64,000 bases of DNA from Pteria penguin. Its lineage: Eukaryota > Mollusca > Bivalvia > Pterioida > Pteriidae. The notes beneath the pieces were generated by a model, which was given only the letters and a program-made list of their open reading frames with translations, had not been told where the DNA came from and searched no databases. The stretch spans positions 7,987,329 through 8,051,328 of the forward strand of contig CM068590.1 in assembly GCA_035048485.1 (NCBI GenBank), read 5' to 3'. Below are positions 26,268-40,567 of the stretch, piece after piece (position 1 is the stretch's first letter; each line of letters begins with the position of its first letter). The position numbers and the translations under genes are program-made.

Positions 26268-27660
26268 TTTTTTTGTAAACAAAGGAGATTTTCCCCTTGA
26301 ACCCCGTTTTTCTTTAATAAAGACCCTTAAACCCTACCAAACCCTATCAAATTTGGTATCAGTGGAAAGGTCTTGACCTCACCTTTCATGTGATACCACT
26401 TGTAGAATTCTATCTTTCGATCCCACAGAGTTATAACCCTTTTTTATTTGTAAACAAAGGAGATTTTCCCCTTGAAACCCGTTTTTCTTTAATAAAGACC
26501 CTTAAACCCTACCAAACCCTATCAAATTTGGTATCAGTGGAAAGGTCTTGACCTCACCTTTCATGTGATACCACTTGTAGAATTCTATCTTTCGATCCCA
26601 CAGAGTTATAACCCTTTTTGTTTTGTAAACAAAGGAGATTTTCCCCTTGAACCCGTTTTTCTTTAATAAAGACCCTTAAAACCTACCAAACCCTATCAAA
26701 TTTGGTATCAGTGGAAAGGTCTTGACCTCACCTTTCATGTGATACCACTTGTAGAATTCTATCTTTCGATCCCACAGAGTTATAACCCTTTTTTATTTGT
26801 AAACAAAGGAGATTTTCCCCTTGAAACCCGTTTTTCTTTAATAAAGACCCTTAAACCCTACCAAACCCTATCAAATTTGGTATCAGTGGAAAGGTCTTGA
26901 CCTCACCTTTCATGTGATACCACTTGTAGAATTCTATCTTTCGATCCCACAGAGTTATAACCCTTTTTTTTGTAAACAAAGGAGATTTTCCCCTTGAACC
27001 CGTTTTTCTTTAATAAAGACCCTTAAACCCTACCAAACCCTATCAAATTTGGTATCAGTGGAAAGGTCTTGACCTCACCTTTCATGTGATACCACTTGTA
27101 GAATTCTATCTTTCGATCCCACAGAGTTATAACCCTTTTTTATTTGTAAACAAAGGAGATTTTCCCCTTGAAACCCGTTTTTCTTTAATAAAGACCCTTA
27201 AAACCTACCAAACCCTCTCAAATTTGGTATCAGTGGAAAGGTCTTGACCTCACCTTTCATGTGATACCACTTGTAGAATTCTATCTTTCGATCCCACAGA
27301 GTTATAACCCTTTTTTTGTAAACAAAGGAGATTTTCCCCTTGAAACCCGTTTTTCTTTAATAAAGACCCTTAAACCCTACCAAACCCTATCAAATTTGGT
27401 ATCAGTGGAAAGGTCTTGACCTCACCTTTCATGTGATACCACTTGTAGAATTCTATCTTTCGATCCCACAGAGTTATAACCCTTTTTTATTTGTAAACAA
27501 AGGAGATTTTCCCCTTGAAACCCGTTTTTCTTTAATAAAGACCCTTAAACCCTACCAAACCCTATCAAATTTGGTATCAGTGGAAAGGTCTTGACCTCAC
27601 CTTTCATGTGATACCACTTGTAGAATTCTATCTTTCGATCCCACAGAGTTATAACCCTTT
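26268..27660. repeat. Dimeric higher-order repeat (~348 bp)
   Basis: Monomers lacking ATTT (CCC-T-run-GTAAAC) alternate with ATTT-containing monomers at 26268, 26616, 26964 and 27311, steps of 348, 348 and 347 bp. Three of the ATTT-less copies are followed by a shortened TTGAACCC or TTGAACCCC in place of TTGAAACCC, a second linked marker. The alternation breaks at 27833, 522 bp on. Confidence 0.6.
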
Positions 27661-30600
27661 TTTATTTGTAAACAAAGGAGATTTTCCCCTTGAAAACCGT
27701 TTTTCTTTAATAAAGACCCTTAAACCCTACCAAACCCTATCAAATTTGGTATCAGTGGAAAGGTCTTGACCTCACCTTTCATGTGATACCACTTGTAGAA
27801 TTCTATCTTTCGATCGAACAGAGTTATAACCCTTTTTTTGTAAACAAAGGAGATTGTCGTCTTGAACCCGTTTTTCTTTAATAAAGACCCTTCAACCCTA
27901 CCAAACCCTATCAAATTTGGTATCAGTGGAAAGGTCTTGACCTCACCTTTCATGTGATACCACTTGTAGAATTCTATCTTTCGATCCCACAGAGTTATAA
28001 CCCTTTTTTATTTGTAAACAAAGGAGATTTTCCCCTTGAAACCCGTTTTTCTTTAATAAAGACCCTTAAACCCTACCAAACCCTATCAAATTTGGTATCA
28101 GTGGAAAGGTCTTGACCTCACCTTTCATGTGATACCACTTGTAGAATTCTATCTTTCGATCCCACAGAGTTATAACCCTTTTTTATTTGTAAACAAAGGA
28201 GATTTTCCTCTTGAAACCCGTTTTTCTTTAATAAAGACCCTTAAACCCTACCAAACCCTATCAAATTTGGTATCAGTGGAAAGGTCTTGACCTCACCTTT
28301 CATGTGATACCACTTGTAGAATTCTATCTTTCGATCCCACAGAGTTATAACCCTTTTTTATTTGTAAACAAAGGAGATTTCCTCTTGAAACCCGTTTTTC
28401 TTTAATAAAGACCCTTAAACCCTACCAAACCCTATCAAATTTGGTATCAGTGGAAAGGTCTTGACCTCACCTTTCATGTGATACCACTTGTAGAATTCTA
28501 TCTTTCGATCCCACAGAGTTATAACCCTTTTTTATTTGTAAACAAAGGAGATTTTCCCCTTGAAACCCGTTTTTCTTTAATAAAGACCCTTAAACCCTAC
28601 CAAACCCTATCAAATTTGGTATCAGTGGAAAGGTCTTGACCTCACCTTTCATGTGATACCACTTGTAGAATTCTATCTTTCGATCCCACAGAGTTATAAC
28701 CCTTTTTTATTTGTAAACAAAGGAGATTTTCCCCTTGAAACCCGTTTTTCTTTAATAAAGACCCTTAAACCCTACCAAACCCTATCAAATTTGGTATCAG
28801 TGGAAAGGTCTTGACCTCACCTTTCATGTGATACCACTTGTAGAATTCTATCTTTCGATCCCACAGAGTTATAACCCTTTTTTTTGTAAACAAAGGAGAT
28901 TTTCCCCTTGAACCCCGTTTTTCTTTAATAAAGACCCTTAAACCCTACAAACCCTATCAAATTTGGTATCAGTGGAAAGGTCTTGACCTCACCTTTCATG
29001 TGATACCACTTGTAGAATTCTATCTTTCGATCCCACAGAGTTATAACCCTTTTTTATTTGTAAACAAAGGAGATTTTCCCCTTGAAACCCGTTTTTCTTT
29101 AATAAAGACCCTTAAACCCTACCAAACCCTATCAAATTTGGTATCAGTGGAAAGGTCTTGACCTCACCTTTCATGTGATACCACTTGTAGAATTCTATCT
29201 TTCGATCCCACAGAGTTATAACCCTTTTTTTTGTAAACAAAGGAGATTTTCCTCTTGAACTGCGTTTTTCTTTAATAAAGACCCTTAAACCCTACCAAAC
29301 CCTATCAAATTTGGTATCAGTGGAAAGGTCTTGACCTCACCTTTCATGTGATACCACTTGTAGAATTCTATCTTTCGATCCCACAGAGTTATAACCCTTT
29401 TTTTGTAAACAAAGGAGATTTTCCCCTTGAAACCCGTTTTTCTTTAATAAAGACCCTTAAACCCTACAAACCCTATCAAATTTGGTATCAGTGGAAAGGT
29501 CTTGACCTCACCTTTCATGTGATACCACTTGTAGAATTCTATCTTTCGATCCCACAGAGTTATAACCCTTTTTTATTTGTAAACAAAGGAGATTTTCCCC
29601 TTGAAACCCGTTTTTCTTTAATAAAGACCCTTAAAACCTACCAAACCCTATCAAATTTGGTATCAGTGGAAAGGTCTTGACCTCACCTTTCATGTGATAC
29701 CACTTGTAGAATTCTATCTTTCGATCCCACAGAGTTATAACCCTTTTTTTGTAAACAAAGGAGATTTTCCTCTTGAAACCCGTTTTTCTTTAATAAAGAC
29801 CCTTAAACCCTACCAAACCCTATCAAATTTGGTATCAGTGGAAAGGTCTTGACCTCACCTTTCATGTGATACCACTTGTAGAATTCTATCTTTCGATCCC
29901 ACAGAGTTATAACCCTTTTTTTTGTAAACAAAGGAGATTTTCCCCTTGAAACCCGTTTTTCTTTAATAAAGACCCTTAAACCCTACCAAACCCTATCAAA
30001 TTTGGTATCAGTGGAAAGGTCTTGACCTCACCTTTCATGTGATACCACTTGTAGAATTCTATCTTTCGATCCCACAGAGTTATAACCCTTTTTTATTTGT
30101 AAACAAAGGAGATTTTTCCCTTGAAACCCGTTTTTCTTTAATAAAGACCCTTAAACCCTACCAAACCCTATCAAATTTGGTATCAGTGGAAAGGTCTTGA
30201 CCTCACCTTTCATGTGATACCACTTGTAGAATTCTATCTTTCGATCCCACAGAGTTATAACCCTTTTTTATTTGTAAACAAAGGAGATTTTCTCTTGAAA
30301 CCCGTTTTTCTTTAATAAAGACCCTTAAACCCTACCAAACCCTATCAAATTTGGTATCAGTGGAAAGGTCTTGACCTCACCTTTCATGTGATACCACTTG
30401 TAGAATTCTATCTTTCGATCCCACAGAGTTATAACCCTTTTTTATTTGTAAACAAAGGAGATTTTCCCTTGAAACCCGTTTTTCTTTAATAAAGACCCTT
30501 AAACCCTACCAAACCCTATCAAATTTGGTATCAGTGGAAAGGTCTTGACCTCACCTTTCATGTGATACCACTTGTAGAATTCTATCTTTCGATCCCACAG

Positions 30601-33600
30601 AGTTATAACCCTTTTTTATTTGTAAACAAAGGAGATTTTCCCCTTGAAACCCGTTTTTCTTTAATAAAGACCCTTAAACCCTACCAAACCCTATCAAATT
30701 TGGTATCAGTGGAAAGGTCTTGACCTCACCTTTCATGTCATACCACTTGTAGAATTCTATCTTTCGATCCCACAGAGTTATAACCCTTTTTTTGTAAACA
30801 AAGGAGATTTTCCTCTTGAACTCCGTTTTTCTTTATTAAAGACCCTTAAACCCTACCACATCCTATCAAATTTGGTGTCAGTGGAAAGGTCTTGACCTCA
30901 CCTTTCATGTGATACCACTTGTAGAATTCTATCTTTCGATCCCACAGAGTTATAACCCTTTTTTATTTGTAAACAAAGGAGATTTTCCCCTTGAAACCCG
31001 TTTTTCTTTAATAAAGACCCTTAAACCCTACCAAACCCTATCAAATTTGGTATCAGTGGAAAGGTCTTGACCTCACCTTTCATGTGATACCACTTGTAGA
31101 ATTCTATCTTTCGATCCCACAGAGTTATAACCCTTTTTTTGTAAACAAAGGAGATTTTCCCCTTGAAACCCGTTTTTCTTTAATAAAGACCCTTAAACCC
31201 TACCAAACCCTATCAAATTTGGTATCAGTGGAAAGGTCTTGACCTCACCTTTCATGTGATACCACTTGTAGAATTCTATCTTTCGATCCCACAGAGTTAT
31301 AACCCTTTTTTATTTGTAAACAAAGGAGATTTTCCTCTTGAACCCGTTTTTCTTTAATAAAGACCTTTAAACCCTACCAAACCCTATCAAATTTGGCATC
31401 AGTGGAAAGGTCTTGACCTCACCTTTCATGTGATACCACTTGTAGAATTCTATCTTTCGATCCCACAGAGTTATAACCCTTTTTTTGTAAACAAAGGAGA
31501 TTTTCCCCTTGAAACCCGTTTTTCTTTAATAAAGACCCTTAAACCCTACCAAACCCTATCAAATTTGGTATCAGTGGAAAGGTCTTGACCTCACCTTTCA
31601 TGTGATACCACTTGTAGAATTCTATCTTTCGATCCCACAGAGTTATAACCCTTTTTTATTTGTAAACAAAGGAGATTTTCCCCTTGAAACCCGTTTTTCT
31701 TTAATAAAGACCCTTAAACCCTACAAACCCTATCAAATTTGGTATCAGTGGAAAGGTCTTGACCTCACCTTTCATGTGATACCACTTGTAGAATTCTATC
31801 TTTCGATCCCACAGAGTTATAACCCTTTTTTATTTGTAAACAAAGGAGATTTTCCCCTTGAAACCCGTTTTTCTTTAATAAAGACCCTTAAACCCTACCA
31901 AACCCTATCAAATTTGGTATCAGTGGAAAGGTCTTGACCTCACCTTTCATGTGATACCACTTGTAGAATTCTATCTTTCGATCCCACAGAGTTATAACCC
32001 TTTTTTATTTGTAAACAAAGGAGATTTTCCCTTGAAACCCGTTTTTCTTTAATAAAGACCCTTAAACCCTACCAAACCCTATCAAATTTGGTATCAGTGG
32101 AAAGGTCTTGACCTCACCTTTCATGTGATACCACTTGTAGAATTCTATCTTTCGATCCCACAGAGTTATAACCCTTTTTTATTTGTAAACAAAGGAGATT
32201 TTCCCCTTGAAACCCGTTTTTCTTTAATAAAGACCCTTAAACCCTACCAAACCCTATCAAATTTGGTATCAGTGGAAAGGTCTTGACCTCACCTTTCATG
32301 TGATACCACTTGTAGAATTCTATCTTTCGATCCCACAGAGTTATAACCCTTTTTTTTTGTAAACAAAGGAGATTTTCCCCTTGAAACCCGTTTTTCTTTA
32401 ATAAAGACCCTTAAACCCTACAAAACCCTATCAAATTTGGTATCAGTGGAAAGGTCTTGACCTCACCTTTCATGTGATACCACTTGTAGAATTCTATCTT
32501 TCGATCCCACAGAGTTATAACCCTTTTTTGTAAACAAAGGAGATTTTCCCCTTGAAACCCGTTTTTCTTTAATAAAGACCCTTAAACCCTACCAAACCCT
32601 ATCAAATTTGGTATCAGTGGAAAGGTCTTGACCTCACCTTTCATGTGATACCACTTGTAGAATTCTATCTTTCGATCCCACAGAGTTATAACCCTTTTTT
32701 TTGTAAACAAAGGAGATTTTCCCCTTGAACCCGTTTTTCTTTAATAAAGACCCTTAAACCCTACCAAACCCTATCAAATTTGGTATCAGTGGAAAGGTCT
32801 TGACCTCACCTTTCATGTGATACCACTTGTAGAATTCTATCTTTCGATCCCACAGAGTTATAACCCTTTTTTATTTGTAAACAAAGGAGATTTTCCTCTT
32901 GAAACCCGTTTTTCTTTAATAAAGACCCTTAAACCCTACCAAACCCTATCAAATTTGGTATCAGTGGAAAGGTCTTGACCTCACCTTTCATGTGATACCA
33001 CTTGTAGAATTCTATCTTTCGATCCCACAGAGTTATAACCCTTTTTTATTTGTAAACAAAGGAGATTTTCTCCTTGAAACCCGTTTTTCTTTAATAAAGA
33101 CCCTTAAACCCTACCAAAACCTATCAAATTTGGTATCAGTGGAAAGGTCTTGACCTCACCTTTCATGTGATACCACTTGTAGAATTCTATCTTTCGATCC
33201 CACAGAGTTATAACCCTTTTTTATTTGTAAACAAAGGAGATTTTCCTCTTGAAACCCGTTTTTCTTTAATAAAGACCCTTAAACCCTACCAAACCCTATC
33301 AAATTTGGTATCAGTGGAAAGGTCTTGACCTCACCTTTCATGTGATACCACTTGTAGAATTCTATCTTTCGATCCCACAGAGTTATAACCCTTTTTTATT
33401 TGTAAACAAAGGAGATTTTCCTCTTGAAACCCGTTTTTCTTTAATAAAGACCCTTAAACCCTACAAACCCTATCAAATTTGGTATCAGTGGAAAGGTCTT
33501 GACCTCACCTTTCATGTGATACCACTTGTAGAATTCTATCTTTCGATCCCACAGAGTTATAACCCTTTTTTATTTGTAAACAAAGGAGATTTTCCTCTTG

Positions 33601-35839
33601 AAACCCGTTTTTCTTTAATAAAGACCCTTAAACCCTACCAAACCCTATCAAATTTGGTATCAGTGGAAAGGTCTTGACCTCACCTTTCATGTGATACCAC
33701 TTGTAGAATTCTATCTTTCGATCCCACAGAGTTATAACCCTTTTTTATTTGTAAACAAAGGAGATTTTCCCTTGAAACCCGTTTTTCTTTAATAAAGACC
33801 CTTAAACCCTACCAAACCCTATCAAATTTGGTATCAGTGGAAAGGTCTTGACCTCACCTTTCATGTGATACCACCTGTAGAATTCTATCTTTCGATCTCA
33901 CAGAGTTATAACCCTTTTTTATTTGTAAACAAAGGAGATTTTCTTCTTGAAACCCGTTTTTCTTTAATAAAGACCCTTAAACCCTACCAAAAACTATCAA
34001 ATTTGGTATCAGTGGAAAGGTCTTGACCTCACCTTTCATGTGATACCACTTGTAGAATTCTATCTTTCGATCCCACAGAGTTATAACCCTTTTTTATTTG
34101 TAAACAAAGGAGATTTTCCTCTTGAAACCCGTTTTTCTTTAATAAAGACCCTTAAACCCTACCAAACCCTATCAAATTTGGTATCAGTGGAAAGGTCTTG
34201 ACCTCACCTTTCATGTGATACCACTTGTAGAATTCTATCTTTCGATCCCACAGAGTTATAACCCTTTTTTATTTGTAAACAAAGGAGATTTTCCCCTTGA
34301 AACCCGTTTTTCTTTAATAAAGACCCTTAAACCCTACCAAACCCTATCAAATTTGGTATCAGTGGAAAGGTCTTGACCTCACCTTTCATGTGATACCACT
34401 TGTAGAATTCTATCTTTCGATCCCACAGAGTTATAACCCTTTTTTATTTGTAAACAAAGGAGATTTTTCCCTTGAAACCCGTTTTTCTTTAATAAAGACC
34501 CTTAAACCCTACAAACCCTATCAAATTTGGTATCAGTGGAAAGGTCTTGACCTCACCTTTCATGTGATACCACTTGTAGAATTCTATCTTTCGATCCCAC
34601 AGAGTTATAACCCTTTTTTATTTGTAAAGAAAGGAGATTTTACTCTTGAAACCCGTTTTTCTTTAATAAAGACCCTTGAACCCTACCAACCCCTATCAAA
34701 TTTGGTATCAGTGGAAAGGTCTTGACCTCACCTTTCATGTGATACCACTTGTAGAATTCTATCTTTCGATCCCACAGAGTTATAACCCTTTTTTATTTGT
34801 AAACAAAGGAGATTTTCCCCTTGAAACCCGTTTTTCTTTAATAAAGACCCTTAAACCCTACCAAACCCTATCAAATTTGGTATCAGTGGAAAGGTCTTGA
34901 CCTCACCTTTCATGTGATACCACTTGTAGAATTCTATCTTTCGATCCCACAGAGTTATAACCCTTTTTTTTGTAAACAAAGGAGATTTTCCCCTTGAAAC
35001 CCGTTTTTCTTTAATAAAGACCCTTAAACCCTACCAAACCCTATCAAATTTGGTATCAGTGGAAAGGTCTTGACCTCACCTTTCATGTGATACCACTTGT
35101 AGAATTCTATCTTTCGATCCCACAGAGTTATAACCCTTTTTTATTTGTAAACAAAGGAGATTTTCCCCTTGAAACCCGTTTTTCTTTAATAAAGACCCTT
35201 AAACCCTACCAAACCCTATCAAATTTGGTATCAGTGGAAAGGTCTTGACCTCACCTTTCATGTGATACCACTTGTAGAATTCTATCTTTCGATCCCACAG
35301 AGTTATAACCCTTTTTTATTTGTAAACAAAGGAGATTTTCCTCTTGAAACCCGTTTTTCTTTAATAAAGACCCTTAAACCCTACCAAACCCTATCAAATT
35401 TGGTATCAGTGGAAAGGTCTTGACCTCACCTTTCATGTGATACCACTTGTAGAATTCTATCTTTCGATCCCACAGAGTTATAACCCTTTTTTATTTGTAA
35501 ACAAAGGAGATTTTCCCCTTGAAACCCGTTTTTCTTTAATAAAGACCCTTAAACCCTACCAAACCCTATCAAATTTGGTATCAGTGGAAAGGTCTTGACC
35601 TCACCTTTCATGTGATACCACTTGTAGAATTCTATCTTTCGATCCCACAGAGTTATAACCCTTTTTTTATTTGTAAACAAAGGAGATTTTCCCCTTGAAA
35701 CCCGTTTTTCTTTAATAAAGACCCTTAAACCCTACCAAACCCTATCAAATTTGGTATCAGTGGAAAGGTCTTGACCTCACCTTTCATGTGATACCACTTG
35801 TAGAATTCTATCTTTCGATCCCACAGAGTTATAACCCTT

Positions 35840-35960
35840 TTTTTGTAAAAAAAGGAGATTTTCATCTTGAACTCCGTTTTTCTTTATTAAAGACCCTTAA
35901 ACCCTACCAAACCCTATCAAATTTGATATCAGTGGAAAGGTCTTGACCTCACCTTTCATG
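35840..35960. repeat. Diverged 'GAACTCCG' satellite subfamily, example copy
   Basis: This copy has TTGTAAAAAAAGGAG, CATCTTGAACTCCG and CTTTATTAAAG where the consensus has TTGTAAACAAAGGAG, CCCCTTGAAACCCG and CTTTAATAAAG. The same linked changes appear around 30818, 39363, 51733 and 55394, and in part at 29257 and 63245. They occur singly between consensus-like copies in both blocks and mark an older subfamily. Confidence 0.7.
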
Positions 35961-38900
35961 TGATACCACTTGTAGAATTCTATCTTTCGATCCCACAGAG
36001 TTATAACCCTTTTTTATTTGTAAACAAAGGAGATTTTCCTCTTGAAACCCGTTTTTCTTTAATAAAGACCCTTAAACCCTACCAAACCCTATCAAATTTG
36101 GTATCAGTGGAAAGGTCTTGACCTCACCTTTCATGTGATACCACTTGTAGAATTCTATCTTTCGATCCCACAGAGTTATAACCCTTTTTTATTTGTAAAC
36201 AAAGGAGATTTTCTTCTTGAAACCCGTTTTTCTTTAATAAAGACCCTTAAACCATACCAAAAACTATCAAATTTGGTATCAGTGGAAAGGTCTTGACCTC
36301 ACCTTTCATGTGATACCATTTGTAGAATTCTATCTTTCGATCCCACAGAGTTATAACCCTTTTTTATTTGTAAACAAAGGAGATTTTCCCCTTGAAACCC
36401 GTTTTTCTTTAATAAAGACCCTTAAACCCTACCAAACCCTATCAAATTTGGTATCAGTGGAAAGGTCTTGACCTCACCTTTCATGTGATACCACTTGTAG
36501 AATTCTATCTTTCGATCCCACAGAGTTATAACCCTTTTTTATTTGTAAACAAAGGAGATTTTCCCTTGAAACCCGTTTTTCTTTAATAAAGACCCTTAAA
36601 CCCTACCAAACCCTATCAAATTTGGTATCAGTGGAAAGGTCTTGACCTCACCTTTCATGTGATACCACTTGTAGAATTCTATCTTTCGATCCCACAGAGT
36701 TATAACCTTTTTTTATTTGTAAACAAAGGAGATTTTCCTCTTGAAACCCGTTTTTCTTTAATAAAGACCCTTAAACCCTACAAACCCTATCAAATTTGGT
36801 ATCAGTGGAAAGGTCTTGACCTCACCTTTCATGTGATACCACTTGTAGAATTCTATCTTTCGATCCCACAGAGTTATAACCCTTTTTTATTTGTAAACAA
36901 AGGAGATTTTCCCCTTGAAACCCGTTTTTCTTTAATAAAGACCCTTAAACCCTACCAAACCCTATCAAATTTGGTATCAGTGGAAAGGTCTTGACCTCAC
37001 CTTTCATGTGATACCACTTGTAGAATTCTATCTTTCGATCCCACAGAGTTATAACCCTTTTTTATTTGTAAACAAAGGAGATTTTCCTCTTGAAACCCGT
37101 TTTTCTTTAATAAAGACCCTTAAACCCTACCAAACCCTATCAAATTTGGTATCAGTGGAAAGGTCTTGACCTCACCTTTCATGTGATACCACTTGTAGAA
37201 TTCTATCTTTCGATCCCACAGAGTTATAACCCTTTTTTATTTGTAAACAAAGGAGATTTCCTCTTGAAACCCGTTTTTCTTTAATAAAGACCCTTAAACC
37301 CTACCAAACCCTATCAAATTTGGTATCAGTGGAAAGGTCTTGACCTCACCTTTCATGTGATACCACTTGTAGAATTCTATCTTTCGATCCCACAGAGTTA
37401 TAACCCTTTTTTATTTGTAAACAAAGGAGATTTTCCCTTTGAAACCCGTTTTTCTTTAATAAAGACCCTTAAACCCTACAAAACCCTATCAAATTTGGTA
37501 TCAGTGGAAAGGTCTTGACCTCACCTTTCATGTGATACCACTTGTAGAATTCTATCTTTCGATCCCACAGAGTTATAACCCTTTTTTATTTGTAAACAAA
37601 GGAGATTTTCCTCTTGAAACCCGTTTTTCTTTAATAAAGACCCTTAAACCCTACCAAACCCTATCAAATTTGGTATCAGTGGAAAGGTCTTGACCTCACC
37701 TTTCATGTGATACCACTTGTAGAAATCTATCTTTCGATCCCACAGAGTTATAACCCTTTTTTATTTGTAAACAAAGGAGATTTTACTCTTGAAACCCGTT
37801 TTTCTTTAATAAAAACCCTTACGTCCTACCAAACCCTATCAAATGTGGTATCAGTGGAAAGGTCTTGACCTCACCTTTCATGTGATACCACTTGTAGAAT
37901 TCTATCTTTCGATCCCACAGAGTTATAACCCTTTTTTATTTGTAAACAAAGGAGATTTTCCTCTTGAAACCCGTTTTTCTTTAATAAAGACCCTTAAACC
38001 CTACCAAACCCTATCAAATTTGGTATCAGTGGAAAGGTCTTGACCTCACCTTTCATGTGATACCACTTGTAGAATTCTATCTTTCGATCCCACAGAGTTA
38101 TAACCCTTTTTTATTTGTAAACAAAGGAGATTTTCCTCTTGAAACCCGTTTTTCTTTAATAAAGACCCTTAAACAATACCAAACCCTATCAAATTTGGTA
38201 TCAGTGGAAAGGTCTTGACCTCACCTTTCATGTGATACCACTTGTAGAATTCTATCTTTCGATCCCACAGAGTTATAACCTTTTTTTATTTGTAAACAAA
38301 GGAGATTTTCCTCTTGAAACCCGTTTTTCTTTAATAAAGACCCTTAAACCCTACCAAACCCTATCAAATTTGGTATCAGTGGAAAGGTCTTGACCTCACC
38401 TTTCATGTGATACCACTTGTAGAATTCTATCTTTCGATCCCACAGAGTTATAACCCTTTTTTATTTGTAAACAAAGGAGATTTTCCCTTGAAACCCGTTT
38501 TTCTTTAATAAAGACCCTTAAACCCTACCAAACCCTATCAAATTTGATATCAGTGGAAAGGTCTTGACCTCACCTTTCATGTGATACCACTTGTAGAATT
38601 CTATCTTTCGATCTCACAGAGTTATAACCCTTTTTTATTTGTAAACAAAGGAGATTTTCTTCTTGAAACCCGTTTTTCTTTAATAAAGACCCTTAAACCA
38701 TACCAAAAACTATCAAATTTGGTATCAGTGGAAAGGTCTTGACCTCACCTTTCATGTGATACCATTTGTAGAATTCTATCTTTCGATCTCACAGAGTTAT
38801 AACCCTTTTTTATTTGTAAACAAAGGAGATTTTCCTCTTGAAACGCGTTTTTCTTTAATAAAGACCCTTAAACCCTACCAAACCCTATCAAATTTGATAT

Positions 38901-40380
38901 CAATGGAATGGTCTTGACCTCACCTTTCATGTGATACCACTTGTAGAATTCTATCTTTCGATCCCACAGAGTTATAACCCTTTTTTATTTGTAAACAAAG
39001 GAGATTTTCCGCTTGAAACCCGTTTTTCTTTAATAAAGACCCTTAAACCCTACCAAACCCTATCAAATTTGATATCAGTGGAAAGGTCTTGACCTCACCT
39101 TTCATGTGATACCACTTGTAGAAATCTATCTTTCGATCCCACAGAGTTATAACCCTTTTTTATTTGTAAACAAAGGAGATTTTCCCCTTGAAACCCGTTT
39201 TTCTTTAATAAAGACCCTTAAACCCTACCAAACCCTATCAAATTTGGTATCAGTGGAAAGGTCTTGACCTCACCTTTCATGTCATACCACTTGTAGAATT
39301 CTATCTTTCGATCCCAGAGAGTTATAACCCTTTTTTGTAAAAAAAAAGGAGATTTTTATCTTGAACTCCGTTTTTCTTTATTGAAGACCCTTAAAACATA
39401 CCAAAAACTATCAAGTTCGGTATCAGTGGAAAGGTCTTGACCTCACCTGTCATGTGATACCACTTGTAGAATTCTATCTTTCGATCCCACAGAGTTATAA
39501 CCCTTTTTTATTTGTAAACAAAGGAGATTTTCCCCTTGAAACCCGTTTTTCTTTAATAAAGACCCTTAAACCCTACCAAACCCTATCAAATTTGGTATCA
39601 GTGGAAAGGTCTTGACCTCACCTTTCATGTGATACCACTTGTAGAATTCTATCTTTCGATCCCACAGAGTTATAACCCTTTTTTATTTGTAAACAAAGGA
39701 GATTTTCCCCTTGAAACCCGTTTTTCTTTAATAAAGACCCTTAAACCCTACCAAACCCTATCAAATTTGGTATCAGTGGAAAGGTCTTGACCTCACCTTT
39801 CATGTGATACCACTTGTAGAATTCTATCTTTCGATCCCACAGAGTTATAACCCTTTTTTATTTGTAAACAAAGGAGATTTTCCCCTTGAAACCGGTTTTT
39901 CTTTAATAAAGACCCTTAAACCCTACCAAACCCTATCAAATTTGGTATCAGTGGAAAGGTCTTGACCTCACCTTTCATGTGATACCACTTGTAGAATTCT
40001 ATCTTTCGATGCTACAGACTTATAACCCTTTTTTTGTAAACAAAGGAGATTTTCCCCTTGAAACCCGTTTTTCTTTAATAAAGACGTTGAAAACCTACCC
40101 AACCCTATCAAATTTGGTATCAGTGGAAAGGTCTTGACCTCACCTTTTATGTGATACCACTTGTAGAATTCTATCTTTCGATCCCACAGAGTTATAACCC
40201 TTTTTTATTTGTAAACAAAGGAGATTTTCCCCTTGAAACCCGTTTTTCTTTAAAAAAGACCCTTAAAACCTACCAAACCGTATCAAATTTGGTATCAGTG
40301 GAAAGGTCTTGACCTCACCTTTCATGTGATACCACTTGTAGAATTCTATCTTTCGATCCCACAGAGTTATAACCCTTTTT

Positions 40381-40382
40381 TA
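40381..40382. repeat. Left TA target-site duplication
   Basis: The satellite reads CCCTTTTTTA and then switches to CAGATGGG. The right end finishes CCCATCTG-TA-TTTGTAAAC. Removing the insertion and one TA restores the normal monomer junction CCCTTTTTTATTTGTAAAC, so the target was a TA dinucleotide, as expected for Tc1/mariner. Confidence 0.93.
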
Positions 40383-40567
40383 CAGATGGGTGCAGTCCTA
40401 ACATAACATTATGTGAACGTCGCGTTAACGTGAAGTTTGCTTTTCTCGTGCGCTCAGGACTGCTGAGCACACGCGTCTGCGTTAACGCAGATTTCCACGT
40501 GAACTTGATTTCAAGACCGCGTTAACGCGCTTGACTGCCGCGTTCACGCGCTCGACAGCCACGTTCC
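40383..40567 (+). repeat. Left terminal inverted region with GTTAAC palindromes
   Basis: The first 28 bp (40383-40410) match the reverse complement of 51502-51529 perfectly. Further in, the two ends share blocks and not continuous identity: CGCGTTAACGTGAA (40421-40434), AGGACTGCTGAGC, GCGTTAACGC and CGCGTTCACGCG (40539-40550). The perfect palindromes TCTGCGTTAACGCAGA (40476-40491) and CGCGTTAACGCG (40518-40529) lie here. The region is CpG-rich against an AT-rich element. These are plausible binding sites for the transposase or the BEN-like protein. Confidence 0.85.

Larger units (their letters stand above)
1..40381. repeat. Left satellite array, ~175-bp monomer
   Basis: About 230 head-to-tail copies of one monomer. 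The GAATTC sites at 115, 288, 463 and 638 give steps of 173, 175 and 175 bp. Most differences between copies are homopolymer length (CCC followed by 5-8 T), presence or absence of ATTT before GTAAAC, the CCCC/CCTC/CCCTT variant before TTGAAA, and small deletions in the CCCTACCAAACCCTATC stretch. Homogeneity is very high from 1 to ~22 kb; diverged copies occur at 22.7 and 24.7 kb and become frequent from ~30 kb on. No gene is interspersed. Open frames of 60-130 codons here are translations of one or two monomers. The monomer length, homogeneity and higher-order structure fit a centromeric or pericentromeric satellite; the chromosomal location is inferred. Confidence 0.97.

Noticed and set aside
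1..40381. CRISPR-like regular repeat
   Set aside because: There are no unique spacers; the whole 175-bp unit repeats, and the insert is clearly eukaryotic.
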